A DNA stretch of 64,000 nucleotides from Glycomyces sp. YM15 (GCF_016918015.1 NZ_JAERMK010000006.1:4199-68198), one strand, 5' to 3'. Positions 32,193 through 41,559 are shown, counted from the first letter of the stretch. Notes: a model not told the origin generated them from the letters alone. Numbers and translations: made by a program.

Positions 32193-33998
32193 CTACCTCG
32201 GCGGGTTTTCGGGATCCAGATCGAGTCTCACGTTCAGATACGGCGATCGCATCAACGCCCTGAAGGATTCCAGCGCCTCCGGATCCTGGTCCACTTCGGA
32301 GTTGCGACCTTCGGCGTTCGGGGACGAGAAGTACACGATCGCCTTCAGCCGCGGATAGTGCGCCATCTGGTCCATCGCGGCCTCGAACACCGTCTGCTGG
32401 CGGCCTGGATGCTTGTCGTCGGTGAAGACGCCCCACTCGGCGAGCATCATCGGCTTCCGCGGATGGTGTTGGGCGACCCAGTGGTAGTAACCGGGCCAGC
32501 CGAATTCGGGGTGGGTCGTGTCCAGAAGCTCCCCGAAGTCGAACCGGCCGTCGTCCTTGAGGGACTGGCCGTAGCCCGACAGGCCGATCCAGTCGACCAC
32601 GTCGTCGCCGGGGTACAGCTCGTCGTGCCACGGCACCTCGACCCATTTGAGATAGCCCATGTAGTTCATGACCGACACCAGGTTGTCCACGCCGTTCCCG
32701 CGCAGGCGTTCGATGACGTAGCGGTACATGGCCGGATAGTCACGGGCCTCCATGCCCGAGCCCGGCCGCTGGACGACGTCGTTCTCGGGTTCATGGTGGA
32801 CGGTGAAGAAGAACGGCTTGTCGAAGTTCGCCTTGATGTGCGCGGCGAGCCGGTCGAGGTAGGCGTCCACCTCCGGGTCGCCTTCGGCGATCTCGGCCCA
32901 TTTCGCCATCTGCGGCTTCCAGTTGATGAACAGGGTCCGCGGGCGCTCCGGATCCTCGGTCAGCGCGATCTGGTCCCTGGTCGGGAACAGCCGGTTGTCG
33001 GCCCGCTCATATGCGTGGTAGATCTGCTGCGTGCGATCTACTGTGGCCTCGAAATCGAGGAAGGCGTCTTCCTTGTCCAGTGAGGTCTTCCCTCCGGCCG
33101 CGGCGCCGACCAGGGCCCCGCAGGCGGGCACGAGCTTCTCGTCCGTGGCGCATTCGGTCAGCGTGTCCGCGGCCTGACCGGACTCGGGCTGCAGCGGCGG
33201 GCCGGAGGAGGGCGGGGTCGGCGACTGGTGGGAGCTGGGAGCCGACGGCAGCGTCGGGTCGGACGGCACCGGGGCGGTCGGCGCGTCGGTCGGCTCGACC
33301 GGCGAGGGCGGCTCCATGGTCGGATACGGGCTCGGCGACACCGGACTCACCGGTGGCACCGGTGAGATGGCGCGCAGGCTCGGCCCCTCGCCGTATGCGG
33401 TGCCCGCGAGTTCGAGGTACGCATCGCGGTCCGGAGAGGTCACCGCGAATCCGTAGCGGCCGGGCGCGTCGATCGCGCCCGTCACGTCGAAGACGACCTC
33501 CGTCGTGCCGGCGTCGACCTCCACCGCGTCCCATACGGCCCCGTACGGCGGAGCGGTCGCGGCCGTCAGCGCACAGAGGCAGCTCACCGGGTGCACGGAG
33601 GCGACCTCCAACGTCATCCCTTCGCCGCCGGGCGGGACCGCGACGGGCAGGCGCAGCTCGGCCGTGTGTTCGGGCCGGACCGTGGACTCGTCGAGGAAGA
33701 ACTGGAGGTGCGTGACGGTGACGCCGAGGTCCGCGGAGAAGCCGACGGGCAGCACGGCGGGCGACTGGGGAGCCGGATTCTCGAACTCGGTGGCCGTGAA
33801 GGAGGCCGCGAGCGGCTCGTGATCGTAGGTGCCGTTCCCGTCCTGCCAGGCTTCGCCGACGGTGTCGCCCAGACGGTCCCCGCCCACGCCGACTCCGTAG
33901 CCGACCACGAAGCCCGCCAACACGAGCGGGAGCACCGCCAGGGCGGTCACGATGCCGCGACCCGCCCGCAGGCGCTGGCGTGTGTCAGTGTCGCGCAT
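32193..33998 (-). CDS. Secreted GH26-like glycoside hydrolase
   Basis: A 601-residue exported protein. A basic start and hydrophobic segment (IVTALAVLPLVLAGFVVGYG) give a signal peptide or anchor; residues about 60-215 look like a beta-sandwich accessory domain; a Pro/Ser/Thr linker covers about 220-285; the last ~280 residues resemble the GH26 barrel with the acid/base Glu in FFTVHHEPENDV (about residue 403) and the nucleophile Glu in PMMLAEWGVF (about 520). GH26 enzymes cut mannans or mixed-linkage glucans. It is divergent from the Wzz-like gene, so it may trim or release the polymer made by this locus instead of feeding on outside mannan. Confidence 0.8.
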   Translation of the reverse strand: MRDTDTRQRLRAGRGIVTALAVLPLVLAGFVVGYGVGVGGDRLGDTVGEAWQDGNGTYDHEPLAASFTATEFENPAPQSPAVLPVGFSADLGVTVTHLQFFLDESTVRPEHTAELRLPVAVPPGGEGMTLEVASVHPVSCLCALTAATAPPYGAVWDAVEVDAGTTEVVFDVTGAIDAPGRYGFAVTSPDRDAYLELAGTAYGEGPSLRAISPVPPVSPVSPSPYPTMEPPSPVEPTDAPTAPVPSDPTLPSAPSSHQSPTPPSSGPPLQPESGQAADTLTECATDEKLVPACGALVGAAAGGKTSLDKEDAFLDFEATVDRTQQIYHAYERADNRLFPTRDQIALTEDPERPRTLFINWKPQMAKWAEIAEGDPEVDAYLDRLAAHIKANFDKPFFFTVHHEPENDVVQRPGSGMEARDYPAMYRYVIERLRGNGVDNLVSVMNYMGYLKWVEVPWHDELYPGDDVVDWIGLSGYGQSLKDDGRFDFGELLDTTHPEFGWPGYYHWVAQHHPRKPMMLAEWGVFTDDKHPGRQQTVFEAAMDQMAHYPRLKAIVYFSSPNAEGRNSEVDQDPEALESFRALMRSPYLNVRLDLDPENPPR

Positions 33999-34193
33999 CT
34001 TTCACCTTCTTCCGTCCAATGTGATCTTCGACCAATTGCCGCAATCCTCCATATTATCGACCATAATGGTTTTTACTCGCTTCTTCTCGCAAACGCAACC
34101 TCACCCCGACGCGGGCGTGTGGCACGCCCGTCACCTCAAGGTCGCATCGCTCGTTACTCAACCGAGATACCGAGAACGAGAAAGGCCTTCGCG
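33999..34193. promoter_or_regulatory. AT-rich divergent promoter region of the polysaccharide locus
   Basis: About 195 bases lie between the GH26-like gene and the Wzz-like gene. The stretch 34020-34100 is markedly AT-rich for this genome and contains ATTAT-CGACC-ATAAT (34053-34067), a small inverted repeat. This is the probable control region for both directions, but no well-spaced promoter boxes stand out. AAAGG (34181-34185) is the ribosome-binding site of the Wzz-like gene. Confidence 0.4.
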
Positions 34194-35864
34194 TTGAGGA
34201 CCCCTGCCGCCCGCACGCTCGCCGATTACGGCGTCATCGTCCGCCGTTCCTGGTGGCTCATCATCGGAACGGTGGCCGCGGCTCTGGCCGCCGGGTTCGC
34301 CCACACCTCGCTGAGCGAGGAGGTCTACGAGTCCACATCCTCGATCCTGGTGCTGCCCACCGCGAGCGACACCGCCGTCGCGGGCGCCCGCACCGCCGGA
34401 CAGGTCAACCTCGACACCGAGGCCCAGCTCGTCAAATCCACCGAGGTCGCCCTGGCAGCCGCCGAAGCGCTCGGCACCAAGGATCCCGACGACCTCGTCC
34501 CGCGCGTGTCGGTCACCGTGCCGCCCAACACCGCCGTGCTCGAGATCACCTTCCGCGCGGGGGACCCTGAGGCCGCCCAGTCCGGGGCCGTCGCGTTCAG
34601 CGAGGCCTACCTCGAGCACCGCCGCTCCGGCGCCACGGCCTCCATCGACCGCGCGATCGCCGCCGCCGCCGTCGCACTCGACGGGGTCAAGGCCGACGTC
34701 GCCGCCGCCGAAGACGAACTGTCCCGGATGGACTCCGGCGACGACGACCGGTCCGGTCTCGAATCCGAACTCGACGCGCTGCGGCAGGAGGCCGAGGAGT
34801 TCGAAGCCGAGATCGCCGAACTCGGCGCTCAGCAGGACGCGGTCTCGCCCGGCCGGGTCATCAACCAGGCCTCCGTGCCCCGGGCGCCGGTGAGTCCGAA
34901 GGCGATGTTCAACCTCGCCGCCGCACTCGGCCTCGGCCTGCCACTCGGCCTCATCCTCGCGTGGGCCCGGCACCGCCTGGCCCGCAAGGTCGGCTACCCG
35001 ACCGACCTGGTCGAACGGTGCGAACTCGACGTGCTCGCCTCCGTGCCCCCGGCCGTGAAGTTCCAGCGCCGCGAGGTCTTCGGGGCCTACAGTCCCGGCG
35101 GCAGGGTCTTCTCCCAACTCCGCAACGTGGTCGCCTCCCAGCTGACGCACGACCAGCGCGTCATCGTCGTCGCCGGCGTGGCCCCCGGGCCCGCCGCGAG
35201 CGTCGTCGCCGCGAACCTCGCCACCGCGATGGCCCGCGCGGGCGACCGCGCCACCGCCGTCGCCGCCAACCCGAGCACCACCGTCGGCCTGCCGGAGCTC
35301 TTCGGCACGGACTCGGTGCCGGGCCTCGCGGACGTCTGGTCCGGCCGCGTCGACCTCGCCGAGGCCGCGCATGCCGCGCCCAGGCAGCCCAGCCTCAGCG
35401 TGATCGGCCCCGGCGCAGCGGCCCGGGCCGCCGGCCCCACCAGCGAGGCCGCCGCCGAGACCTTCTCGAAGCTCGCCGAAGCCGGACGCTTCGTGGTCGT
35501 CGACGCCCCGCCGCTGTCGTGCAGCGCGGACGCGCAGCTGCTCGCCGGGCACGCCGACGCGGTGATCCTCGCCGTCCAGTCCGGGCGCGACGCGATCGCC
35601 GAGACCGCCGCCGCCGCGCTGGCGATGCGTCAGATCGACACGCCGCTGCTCGGGGCGGTCCTGCTGCCGAGCGCGCTCGGTCCGATGAACACGGTCCCGC
35701 TGCCGAGCGCGCGCCGGGAGAACCCGTCGCCGCGCAAGGTCTCCCAGGACGAGACGCCCACGGACTCGCTCGAGCCCGTCGAGGGCGAGGCGGAGGAGCG
35801 GGCCGCGACGACCCAGGTGATACCGGTCGTGCCCGCCGCAGTCCCTTCGGCTGAGTCGCGATGA
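34194..35864 (+). CDS. Wzz/BY-kinase-like fusion with degenerate P-loop
   Basis: A 556-residue polysaccharide co-polymerase. The Wzz part has two membrane helices (SWWLIIGTVAAALAAGFA near residue 20 and FNLAAALGLGLPLGLILAW near 240-258) enclosing an extracytoplasmic region with a short coiled coil. The C-terminal part follows the bacterial tyrosine-kinase fold (RVFSQLRNVVASQLT; VVVDAPPLSCSADAQLL), but the Walker A site reads GVAPGPAASVVAANL (about 328), without the Gly-Lys-Ser/Thr needed to hold ATP. The tail, rich in Pro and Glu, has no Tyr cluster. It probably controls chain length without kinase activity. TTG start with AAAGG upstream; its stop overlaps the next gene (ATGA). Confidence 0.85.
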   Translation: MRTPAARTLADYGVIVRRSWWLIIGTVAAALAAGFAHTSLSEEVYESTSSILVLPTASDTAVAGARTAGQVNLDTEAQLVKSTEVALAAAEALGTKDPDDLVPRVSVTVPPNTAVLEITFRAGDPEAAQSGAVAFSEAYLEHRRSGATASIDRAIAAAAVALDGVKADVAAAEDELSRMDSGDDDRSGLESELDALRQEAEEFEAEIAELGAQQDAVSPGRVINQASVPRAPVSPKAMFNLAAALGLGLPLGLILAWARHRLARKVGYPTDLVERCELDVLASVPPAVKFQRREVFGAYSPGGRVFSQLRNVVASQLTHDQRVIVVAGVAPGPAASVVAANLATAMARAGDRATAVAANPSTTVGLPELFGTDSVPGLADVWSGRVDLAEAAHAAPRQPSLSVIGPGAAARAAGPTSEAAAETFSKLAEAGRFVVVDAPPLSCSADAQLLAGHADAVILAVQSGRDAIAETAAAALAMRQIDTPLLGAVLLPSALGPMNTVPLPSARRENPSPRKVSQDETPTDSLEPVEGEAEERAATTQVIPVVPAAVPSAESR

Positions 35865-37249
35865 CGCTCCTCGCGGCCGCCCGCGCCGCCGGGCGCGGCC
35901 GAATCGGCCCGGAGGCGCGCGGCGCGGGCGAAGGCGCCTCGCTCACTTGGCTGCTCGCGGGTTTCCCGCTGTGGTGGGCACTGGGCATGGGAGTCCTCGT
36001 GATCCCGTTCGTGGCCGCCGTCGCGGCGGTGAAGCTGGTGCGCCGCAGGTCGATCAGTGTGCCGCCCGCGTTCGGGTGGTGGCTGCTGTTCCTGCTCGCG
36101 GTCACGCTGAGCCTCGCGAACCTCGGCGTGGACCCGCCGGGCACCGTGCGCGAGACGTGGTTCTCGAGCCTGCCCGGCGCGACCTTCCGGCTCGGGTTCT
36201 ACTGCTGCTGCACGCTCATCGCGCTGTGGGCGCACAACCTCCTGGCGGAGGGGAAGCTCGAGCGGGACAGGCTGATCCGGCTGCTGGGGTGGCTGTTCGT
36301 CGTCACGGTGGCGGGCGGGTTCCTGGGGACCTTCCTCGGCTCCTTCGAGTACACGTCGCCCGTGGAGGCGCTGCTGCCGAAAGCCGTGGCGAAGGACGGG
36401 TTCGTCCAGTCGCTCGTGCACCCGGCGGCCGCGCAGACGATGGACTTCCTCGGCTACGAGACGCCTCGCCCGGCCGCGCCCTGGGGCTACACCAACACGT
36501 GGGGCAACAACTTCGCGATCACCGCGGTCTGGTTCGTCGTCGCGGCGTTCTGCACCCCGCTGCGGACGAAGTGGCGGGTCGCGGCGGTCGTGCTGCTCGT
36601 GGCCTCGCTCGTGCCCGCGGTGTACTCGATGAACCGCGGCCTGTGGCTCGGCCTCGCCGCGATCGCGGTGTTCGCGGCGCTCCGGCTGCTCGTCTCCGGG
36701 CGCCCTGGCGGGATGCTCGCACTCGGCGGCGCCGGGTGCGCGGCCGTGCTGCTCGTGGTGCTCACACCATTGGGGACGGTGGTGCAGACGCGGCTCGACA
36801 ACGGGCATTCCGATGACGGCCGCGCGTTCTCCTCGGAGCGCGCCACGGAGCTCGTGATCGAGCACTCCCCCGTGATCGGCTTCGGATCGACGCGGAAGAC
36901 CCTCGGCTCGGGCGAGTCGATCGCCGTCGGGCCGACCCCCGAATGCCCGCGCTGCGGCGGACGCACGCTCGGCGGGAACGGCCAGCTCTGGCAGGTCATG
37001 TTCGCCCACGGCATCCTCGGGACCGTCACGTACCTCGGGTTCGCGCTCGCGGTCCTGTGGCGGTTCCGCCACGACCACACCGCGGTCGGCATCGCGGGGA
37101 GCGCCGTCGTCGGCTTCTCGCTGATCACGATGTTCTACTACAACGCCCTCGTCACGCCCCTCCTGTTCACCCTGCTCAGTTACGTCCTCCTCGCCGCGGG
37201 CCGCCCGCCCGGGGTGTCACACCACGGCCCAGATACGGAGAACCGATGA
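35861..37249 (+). CDS. Wzy-like polysaccharide polymerase / O-antigen ligase family
   Basis: A 462-residue membrane protein with about ten hydrophobic helices, two large loops, and a C-terminal region with EHSPVIGFGSTRK and GNGQLWQVMFAHGILGT, the pattern of O-antigen ligase/polymerase (Wzy/WaaL) proteins. It should join lipid-linked repeat units outside the membrane. It starts inside the stop of the Wzz-like gene (ATGA) and its own stop overlaps the next start, so the three are coupled. Polymerase versus ligase cannot be told apart from the sequence. Confidence 0.82.
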   Translation: MTLLAAARAAGRGRIGPEARGAGEGASLTWLLAGFPLWWALGMGVLVIPFVAAVAAVKLVRRRSISVPPAFGWWLLFLLAVTLSLANLGVDPPGTVRETWFSSLPGATFRLGFYCCCTLIALWAHNLLAEGKLERDRLIRLLGWLFVVTVAGGFLGTFLGSFEYTSPVEALLPKAVAKDGFVQSLVHPAAAQTMDFLGYETPRPAAPWGYTNTWGNNFAITAVWFVVAAFCTPLRTKWRVAAVVLLVASLVPAVYSMNRGLWLGLAAIAVFAALRLLVSGRPGGMLALGGAGCAAVLLVVLTPLGTVVQTRLDNGHSDDGRAFSSERATELVIEHSPVIGFGSTRKTLGSGESIAVGPTPECPRCGGRTLGGNGQLWQVMFAHGILGTVTYLGFALAVLWRFRHDHTAVGIAGSAVVGFSLITMFYYNALVTPLLFTLLSYVLLAAGRPPGVSHHGPDTENR

Positions 37250-38481
37250 GCCGAGCCCTGAAGACCACTGACGACCTGCGCCGGCGCGCGACCTACCTCG
37301 CGGAGGTGCTCGACCAGTTGTATCCCGGCGCGGCGCAGGACGACGCACCGCGGCCGTACATCGTGGTGCCCGGCCGGCGCAAGCCGCGCGTGCTCATCCC
37401 GGCCGCCGACCGCAAGGTCGCCGCGGCCGCGCTGCACCGCTACGCCCGGCCCGCCGCGCGCGGCGCGCGCCTCAAGCGCGACGCCGCCGTGTGGGCCCTG
37501 CGCCTCGGCCTGGACCGGATGCTGCTGCCGCACCGGATCAAGGTCGGCGGCGCCGAAGGCATCGACGACCACCTCGCGTCCGTGCTCGGCCACGAGGTGC
37601 ATTTGAGCATCCACATCGGACCGGCGCGGGCGAACCGCAAACCGGTGCTGCAGATCCTCGACGGGGACGCGGCGACCGTGGCGTTCGCCAAGCTCGGCGT
37701 CAACCCGCTCACCCGCGAGCTCGTGGAGGCCGAGACGAACGCCACCAGGCGACTCAACGAGTTCTGCGACCTCAAGCTGCTGCAGGTGCCGCGGCTCCTG
37801 CACGCCGGGAACTGGAACGGCCACAACCTGATGGTGACCTCGGCGCTCCCGTCCTGGGACGCCCCGGCCGACACCGGGCCCGCCCGCCGCGTCGCCGCCA
37901 TGCGCGAGCTCGCCGACGCCTGCGGCACCGGCCGCTTCCCGCTCGGCGAATCCGACTACGCGACGCGGCTGCGATCGCGCCTCAAGGACCTCACCGCCCG
38001 CGGCGAGACCGACGCCGACACGCTCCAGACCGCGGGTGAGACCCTGCTCGACCGGTACGCGGGCACGGAACTGACCTTCGGCGCGTGGCACGGCGACTGG
38101 GCCCCGTGGAACACCCGCGAGACCGAGACGCTGGTGTACCTGTGGGACCTCGAGCGCTTCGAGACCGGCGTCCCCTACGGGTTCGACGCCGTGCACTACC
38201 AGTTGCAGGACCACATCGTCACCCGCGGGGCCGATCCGACGACGGCCGTGCTCGGCCTCGTCGCCGACGCACCGGCCGTACTGGCGCCCATGGGGATCGC
38301 GCCCGGCGAGGCCGAGCCGACCGCGCTGCTGTACCTCGTGGACCTCGCCGCCCGCTACATGGGCGACCAGGCCGAACGCGCGGGCGCGGCGCTCGGCGCG
38401 CTCGGCCGGTGGCTCCTGCCGACGCTGCTGCGCCACATCGCCCGCCAGCGCACCGCCTCCGAGGCGGGGGGACAGTCATGA
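37246..38481 (+). CDS. Kinase-like (APH-fold) protein of the polysaccharide locus
   Basis: A 411-residue soluble protein without a known name. Near residue 281 it has HGDWAPWNT followed about 17 residues later by LWDLERFETG; this matches the catalytic loop (HxDxxxxN) and metal-binding Asp of aminoglycoside-phosphotransferase-like kinases. The N-terminal 200 residues show weak similarity only (KPVLQILDGDAATVAFAKLG could be the lobe that binds ATP). It is fused by ATGA overlaps to the polymerase upstream and a sulfotransferase downstream, so it likely phosphorylates a sugar or lipid intermediate of the same pathway. Substrate unknown. Confidence 0.72.
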   Translation: MSRALKTTDDLRRRATYLAEVLDQLYPGAAQDDAPRPYIVVPGRRKPRVLIPAADRKVAAAALHRYARPAARGARLKRDAAVWALRLGLDRMLLPHRIKVGGAEGIDDHLASVLGHEVHLSIHIGPARANRKPVLQILDGDAATVAFAKLGVNPLTRELVEAETNATRRLNEFCDLKLLQVPRLLHAGNWNGHNLMVTSALPSWDAPADTGPARRVAAMRELADACGTGRFPLGESDYATRLRSRLKDLTARGETDADTLQTAGETLLDRYAGTELTFGAWHGDWAPWNTRETETLVYLWDLERFETGVPYGFDAVHYQLQDHIVTRGADPTTAVLGLVADAPAVLAPMGIAPGEAEPTALLYLVDLAARYMGDQAERAGAALGALGRWLLPTLLRHIARQRTASEAGGQS

Positions 38482-39356
38482 GCCAGATCAGGGACCGCAT
38501 CCCGAGCCAGTTGAAAGCCGTCGTCGGGCACTCCACCCGCACGTTCGGGCGACTGACGGCCTCGTCCCGGATCCTGCCGGGCCTGCTGATCTGCGGCGGC
38601 CAGCGCTGCGGCACCACGTCCCTGTACCGGGCCCTGGCCCAGCATCCGGCGGTCCTCAAGCCGGTGTTCCACAAGGGCGTGCACTACTTCGACACGGGCT
38701 ACGACAAGGGCATGTCCTGGTACCGGGGGCATTTCCCGACGCAGGCGGCCGCGCGGCGGATCGCCGACCACACCGGGCTCGCCCCGATCGCGTTCGAGTC
38801 GAGCCCGTACTACCTCTACCATCCGCTGGCGGCGGCGCGCTTCGCGCGGGACCTGCCCGGGGTCAAGGTGATCGTGCTGGTGCGCGACCCGGTGGAGCGG
38901 GCGTGGTCGCACCACGCGCACGAGGTGGCGCGCGGGTTCGAGCCGATCGCGGACTTCGAGGAGGCCGTGGCGGCCGAGGAGACGCGGCTCCACGGTGTGG
39001 AGGAGCGGCTGCGGGCCGATCCTTCACTGTACGACTTCGACCACCAGCACCACGCGTACACGGAGCGGGGACGGTACACGGACTTCCTCGAGCCCCTCGC
39101 GGAGCAGGTGGGCCGGGACCGGGTGCTGGTGCTCGACTCCGGGGAGTTCTTCTCCAGGCCGGAGGACGCGTTCGAGCGCGTGCTGCGGTTCCTGGGCCTG
39201 CCGTGGCTCGGGGAGTTCGCCTTCGCGCGGCACAACGCGCGCGGGCGTCCCTCCCCGATGTCCGCGTCGTTGCGCGAGCAGTTGACGGAGCTGTACGGGC
39301 CCTATGACGAACGGCTCGCGGATTGGCTCGGGAGCGTGCCGAGTTGGCGGCGCTGA
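38478..39356 (+). CDS. PAPS-dependent sulfotransferase (first copy)
   Basis: A 292-residue sulfotransferase. The 5'-phosphosulfate loop is GGQRCGTTSLYRAL (residues 39-52) and the 3'-phosphate site VRDPVERAWSHH (about 135-146), the pattern of heparan-sulfate-type enzymes that sulfate sugars using PAPS. No membrane segment. It overlaps the kinase-like gene by four bases and the flippase gene by 13. It should sulfate the polymer repeat unit or its lipid-linked precursor in the cytoplasm. Confidence 0.88.
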   Translation: MSQIRDRIPSQLKAVVGHSTRTFGRLTASSRILPGLLICGGQRCGTTSLYRALAQHPAVLKPVFHKGVHYFDTGYDKGMSWYRGHFPTQAAARRIADHTGLAPIAFESSPYYLYHPLAAARFARDLPGVKVIVLVRDPVERAWSHHAHEVARGFEPIADFEEAVAAEETRLHGVEERLRADPSLYDFDHQHHAYTERGRYTDFLEPLAEQVGRDRVLVLDSGEFFSRPEDAFERVLRFLGLPWLGEFAFARHNARGRPSPMSASLREQLTELYGPYDERLADWLGSVPSWRR

Positions 39357-40807
39357 CTTCCACCGCGACCGCGGAGGAAGCCGGGCGTGAGGAGCTGCGC
39401 GGCACGGCCCGCGGCGGGCTGGTCAACCTCGTGGGAGCGGCGGTCTCCGGGTTCGGAGGCCTGGCGGTCACCTGGCTGGCGGCCGTGGCGCTCTCGCCCG
39501 CCGAGGCCGGCGCGTTCTTCGCGGCGACCTCGGTGTTCCTGCTGGCGGGCGCGATCGCGCGGCTGGGCACGCCCACGGGGCTCGTGTACTGGGTGGCGCG
39601 GCTGCACCGGAACGGACGGGACGGCGCGGTCGGCTCGGTCCTGAAGCTCGGCCTGTGGCCCGCGGCGATCGTGTCGATGGCGGCGGCGTTCGGCCTGCTG
39701 CTGGCGGCGCCGATGTTCCAGAGCCCGGATCTGGTGCGGCTCATCGCGGTGTTCCTGCCCGCGTCGGTCGCGATGGAGGCGCTGCTCGCCGCCACGCGCG
39801 GGTACCGGCTGATGGGGCCTTCGGTCCTCATCGACAAGTTCGGGCGCACGGTGGCGCAGCTGGTCGGTTTGGGCGCGATCGCGTTGGCGGGCACGGCGTC
39901 GCCGTTCACGATCACGTTCGCGTGGGTGCTGCCGTACCTGCCCGCGGCGCTGGCGGCGGCCTGGTATCTGGCGCGGCGCCACCGGAGGTCGCGGACGGAT
40001 CAGGGGTTCCCGGACCGGGTCTCGGCCCGGGCGTTCTGGGGGTTCACGGCACCGCGCGCCGCGGCGGGCGTGGCGCAGCTGGGGTTGCAGCGGCTCGACA
40101 TCATCATGGTGGCGGCGCTGGCCGGGCTGGGCCCGGCGGCGGTGTACACGGTGGCGACGCGGTTCGTGATCGTCGGGCAGATGGCCTCCGGGGCGGTCGG
40201 GCAGTCGGTGCAGCCGCGCGCGGCCGCGGCGATGGCGGCCGGGAAGCCCGCTTCGGCCCGGTCGCTGTACCAGGAGTCGACGGCGTGGATCGTGGCGCTC
40301 ACGTGGCCGGTGTACCTCGGGGTGGGTCTGCTCGCGGACTGGTACCTGCGTCTGTTCGGCGGCGAGTACGTGGGCGGGGACGCGCGGCTGGTGGTGTGGA
40401 TCCTGGTGCCCGCCATGATGATCAGCTCGGCGTGCGGGGTGGTCGACTCGATGCTGGCGATGGCCGGGAAGACCTCGTGGCAGCTGATCGACGTCTCGAT
40501 TTCACTCGTCGTCAACGTGGGGTTGAACTTGGCGTTGATCCCTTCCATGGGGGTCGTCGGCGCGGCGATCGCGTGGTCGGCGGCCGTTCTGGTCAATAAT
40601 TTGATTCCACTCGTGCAACTGTGGCGCACGTTCGGCTTGCACCCGTTCGGGGCGTTGACGAGGCGGGCGCTGTCGGCGGCCGGTCTCGGATTCGGGGTCC
40701 TGCCGCTGGCGGTCGCACCGCTCGGCCCGCTGTGGACGACGGCCGCGCTCGCGGCCGCGGGCCTCGCGTGGGCGGTGGCGCTGCTGCGCTACCGGACCAG
40801 GATTTGA
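39344..40807 (+). CDS. Wzx-like polysaccharide flippase
   Basis: About 487 residues with 12-14 predicted membrane helices, a member of the polysaccharide-transport/MOP superfamily that flips lipid-linked repeat units across the membrane. Landmarks are the N-terminal GGLVNLVGAAVSGFGGLAVT, LGLQRLDIIMVAALAGLGPA in the middle, and PSMGVVGAAIAWSAAVLVNN before the last helices. I prefer the TTG at 39344, nine bases after GGGAG; a TTG at 39323 is also open. It works with the Wzz-like and Wzy-like proteins upstream, so the locus uses the Wzx/Wzy route. Confidence 0.87.
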   Translation: MAALTSTATAEEAGREELRGTARGGLVNLVGAAVSGFGGLAVTWLAAVALSPAEAGAFFAATSVFLLAGAIARLGTPTGLVYWVARLHRNGRDGAVGSVLKLGLWPAAIVSMAAAFGLLLAAPMFQSPDLVRLIAVFLPASVAMEALLAATRGYRLMGPSVLIDKFGRTVAQLVGLGAIALAGTASPFTITFAWVLPYLPAALAAAWYLARRHRRSRTDQGFPDRVSARAFWGFTAPRAAAGVAQLGLQRLDIIMVAALAGLGPAAVYTVATRFVIVGQMASGAVGQSVQPRAAAAMAAGKPASARSLYQESTAWIVALTWPVYLGVGLLADWYLRLFGGEYVGGDARLVVWILVPAMMISSACGVVDSMLAMAGKTSWQLIDVSISLVVNVGLNLALIPSMGVVGAAIAWSAAVLVNNLIPLVQLWRTFGLHPFGALTRRALSAAGLGFGVLPLAVAPLGPLWTTAALAAAGLAWAVALLRYRTRI

Positions 40808-40823
40808 AATCGAAAGGGACTTC

Positions 40824-41555
40824 GTGGCCAGCAATTACACCGAGGTGTTCCAGGACCCGACCGCGGTAGAGAAATACGCCGAGCGGACGTACGCTCCGGG
40901 GACGTTCTCATCGATCGTCTCCAACCGCCAGGCCGGATGGCTGCGCGGGTTCGTCCCGAACGCGTTCGGGACCAAGCCGACCCACCACGACTTCGCGTGC
41001 GGCACCGGCCGCGTGTCGCGGATGCTCGCGGGGATGGTCGCGGTCTCGCACGGCTACGACACCTCGGAGGCGATGCTCCAGAAGGGCCGCGAGCTCGGCA
41101 CGCCCGGGTACGCGCACCTGGTGCAGCCGGGCCTGGCCGCGCCCGAGGTCGACCCGGGACGGCCGGCGCTGGTGACGGCGTTCCGGTTCGTGCTCAATGT
41201 GGACCTGCATCTGCGGGACCAGATGATGGACTTCGCCGCGGCGGCGCTGCCGGACGCGGACGCGGGGCTGCTGCTGGTGGAGAACCACGGCAACGCCTCA
41301 TCGCTGCGGCACCTGCGCAAGACCTTCGGGCGGCTGGACGCGAGCACCTGGTTCCAGGAGCTCTCGCACCTGGAGATGCGGGACCTGTTCGCGCGCCACG
41401 GCTTCGAGCTGGTCGGCATGCAGGGCTTCACGCTGTTCACGCAGGGCTGCTACCGCGCCCCGTGGGGCTGGGCCTCCAGGGCCGCCGACGCGGCGCTGGC
41501 GTCGCCGCTCTCGAAGTGGGCCACGGACGTGGTCTACATCGCGCGGCGGCGCTGA
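40824..41555 (+). CDS. SAM-dependent methyltransferase
   Basis: A 243-residue class I methyltransferase. The SAM-binding motif is HHDFACGTGRVSRMLAGM, followed by YDTSEAMLQKGREL; the C-terminal part (GLLLVENHGNASSLRHLRKT) is typical of sugar or small-molecule methylases. GTG start with AAAGGGA upstream. It lies 16 bases after the flippase gene and so probably methylates a sugar of the same glycan. It converges with the toxin gene with only four bases between the stops. Confidence 0.82.
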   Translation: MASNYTEVFQDPTAVEKYAERTYAPGTFSSIVSNRQAGWLRGFVPNAFGTKPTHHDFACGTGRVSRMLAGMVAVSHGYDTSEAMLQKGRELGTPGYAHLVQPGLAAPEVDPGRPALVTAFRFVLNVDLHLRDQMMDFAAAALPDADAGLLLVENHGNASSLRHLRKTFGRLDASTWFQELSHLEMRDLFARHGFELVGMQGFTLFTQGCYRAPWGWASRAADAALASPLSKWATDVVYIARRR

Positions 41556-41559
41556 TCGC

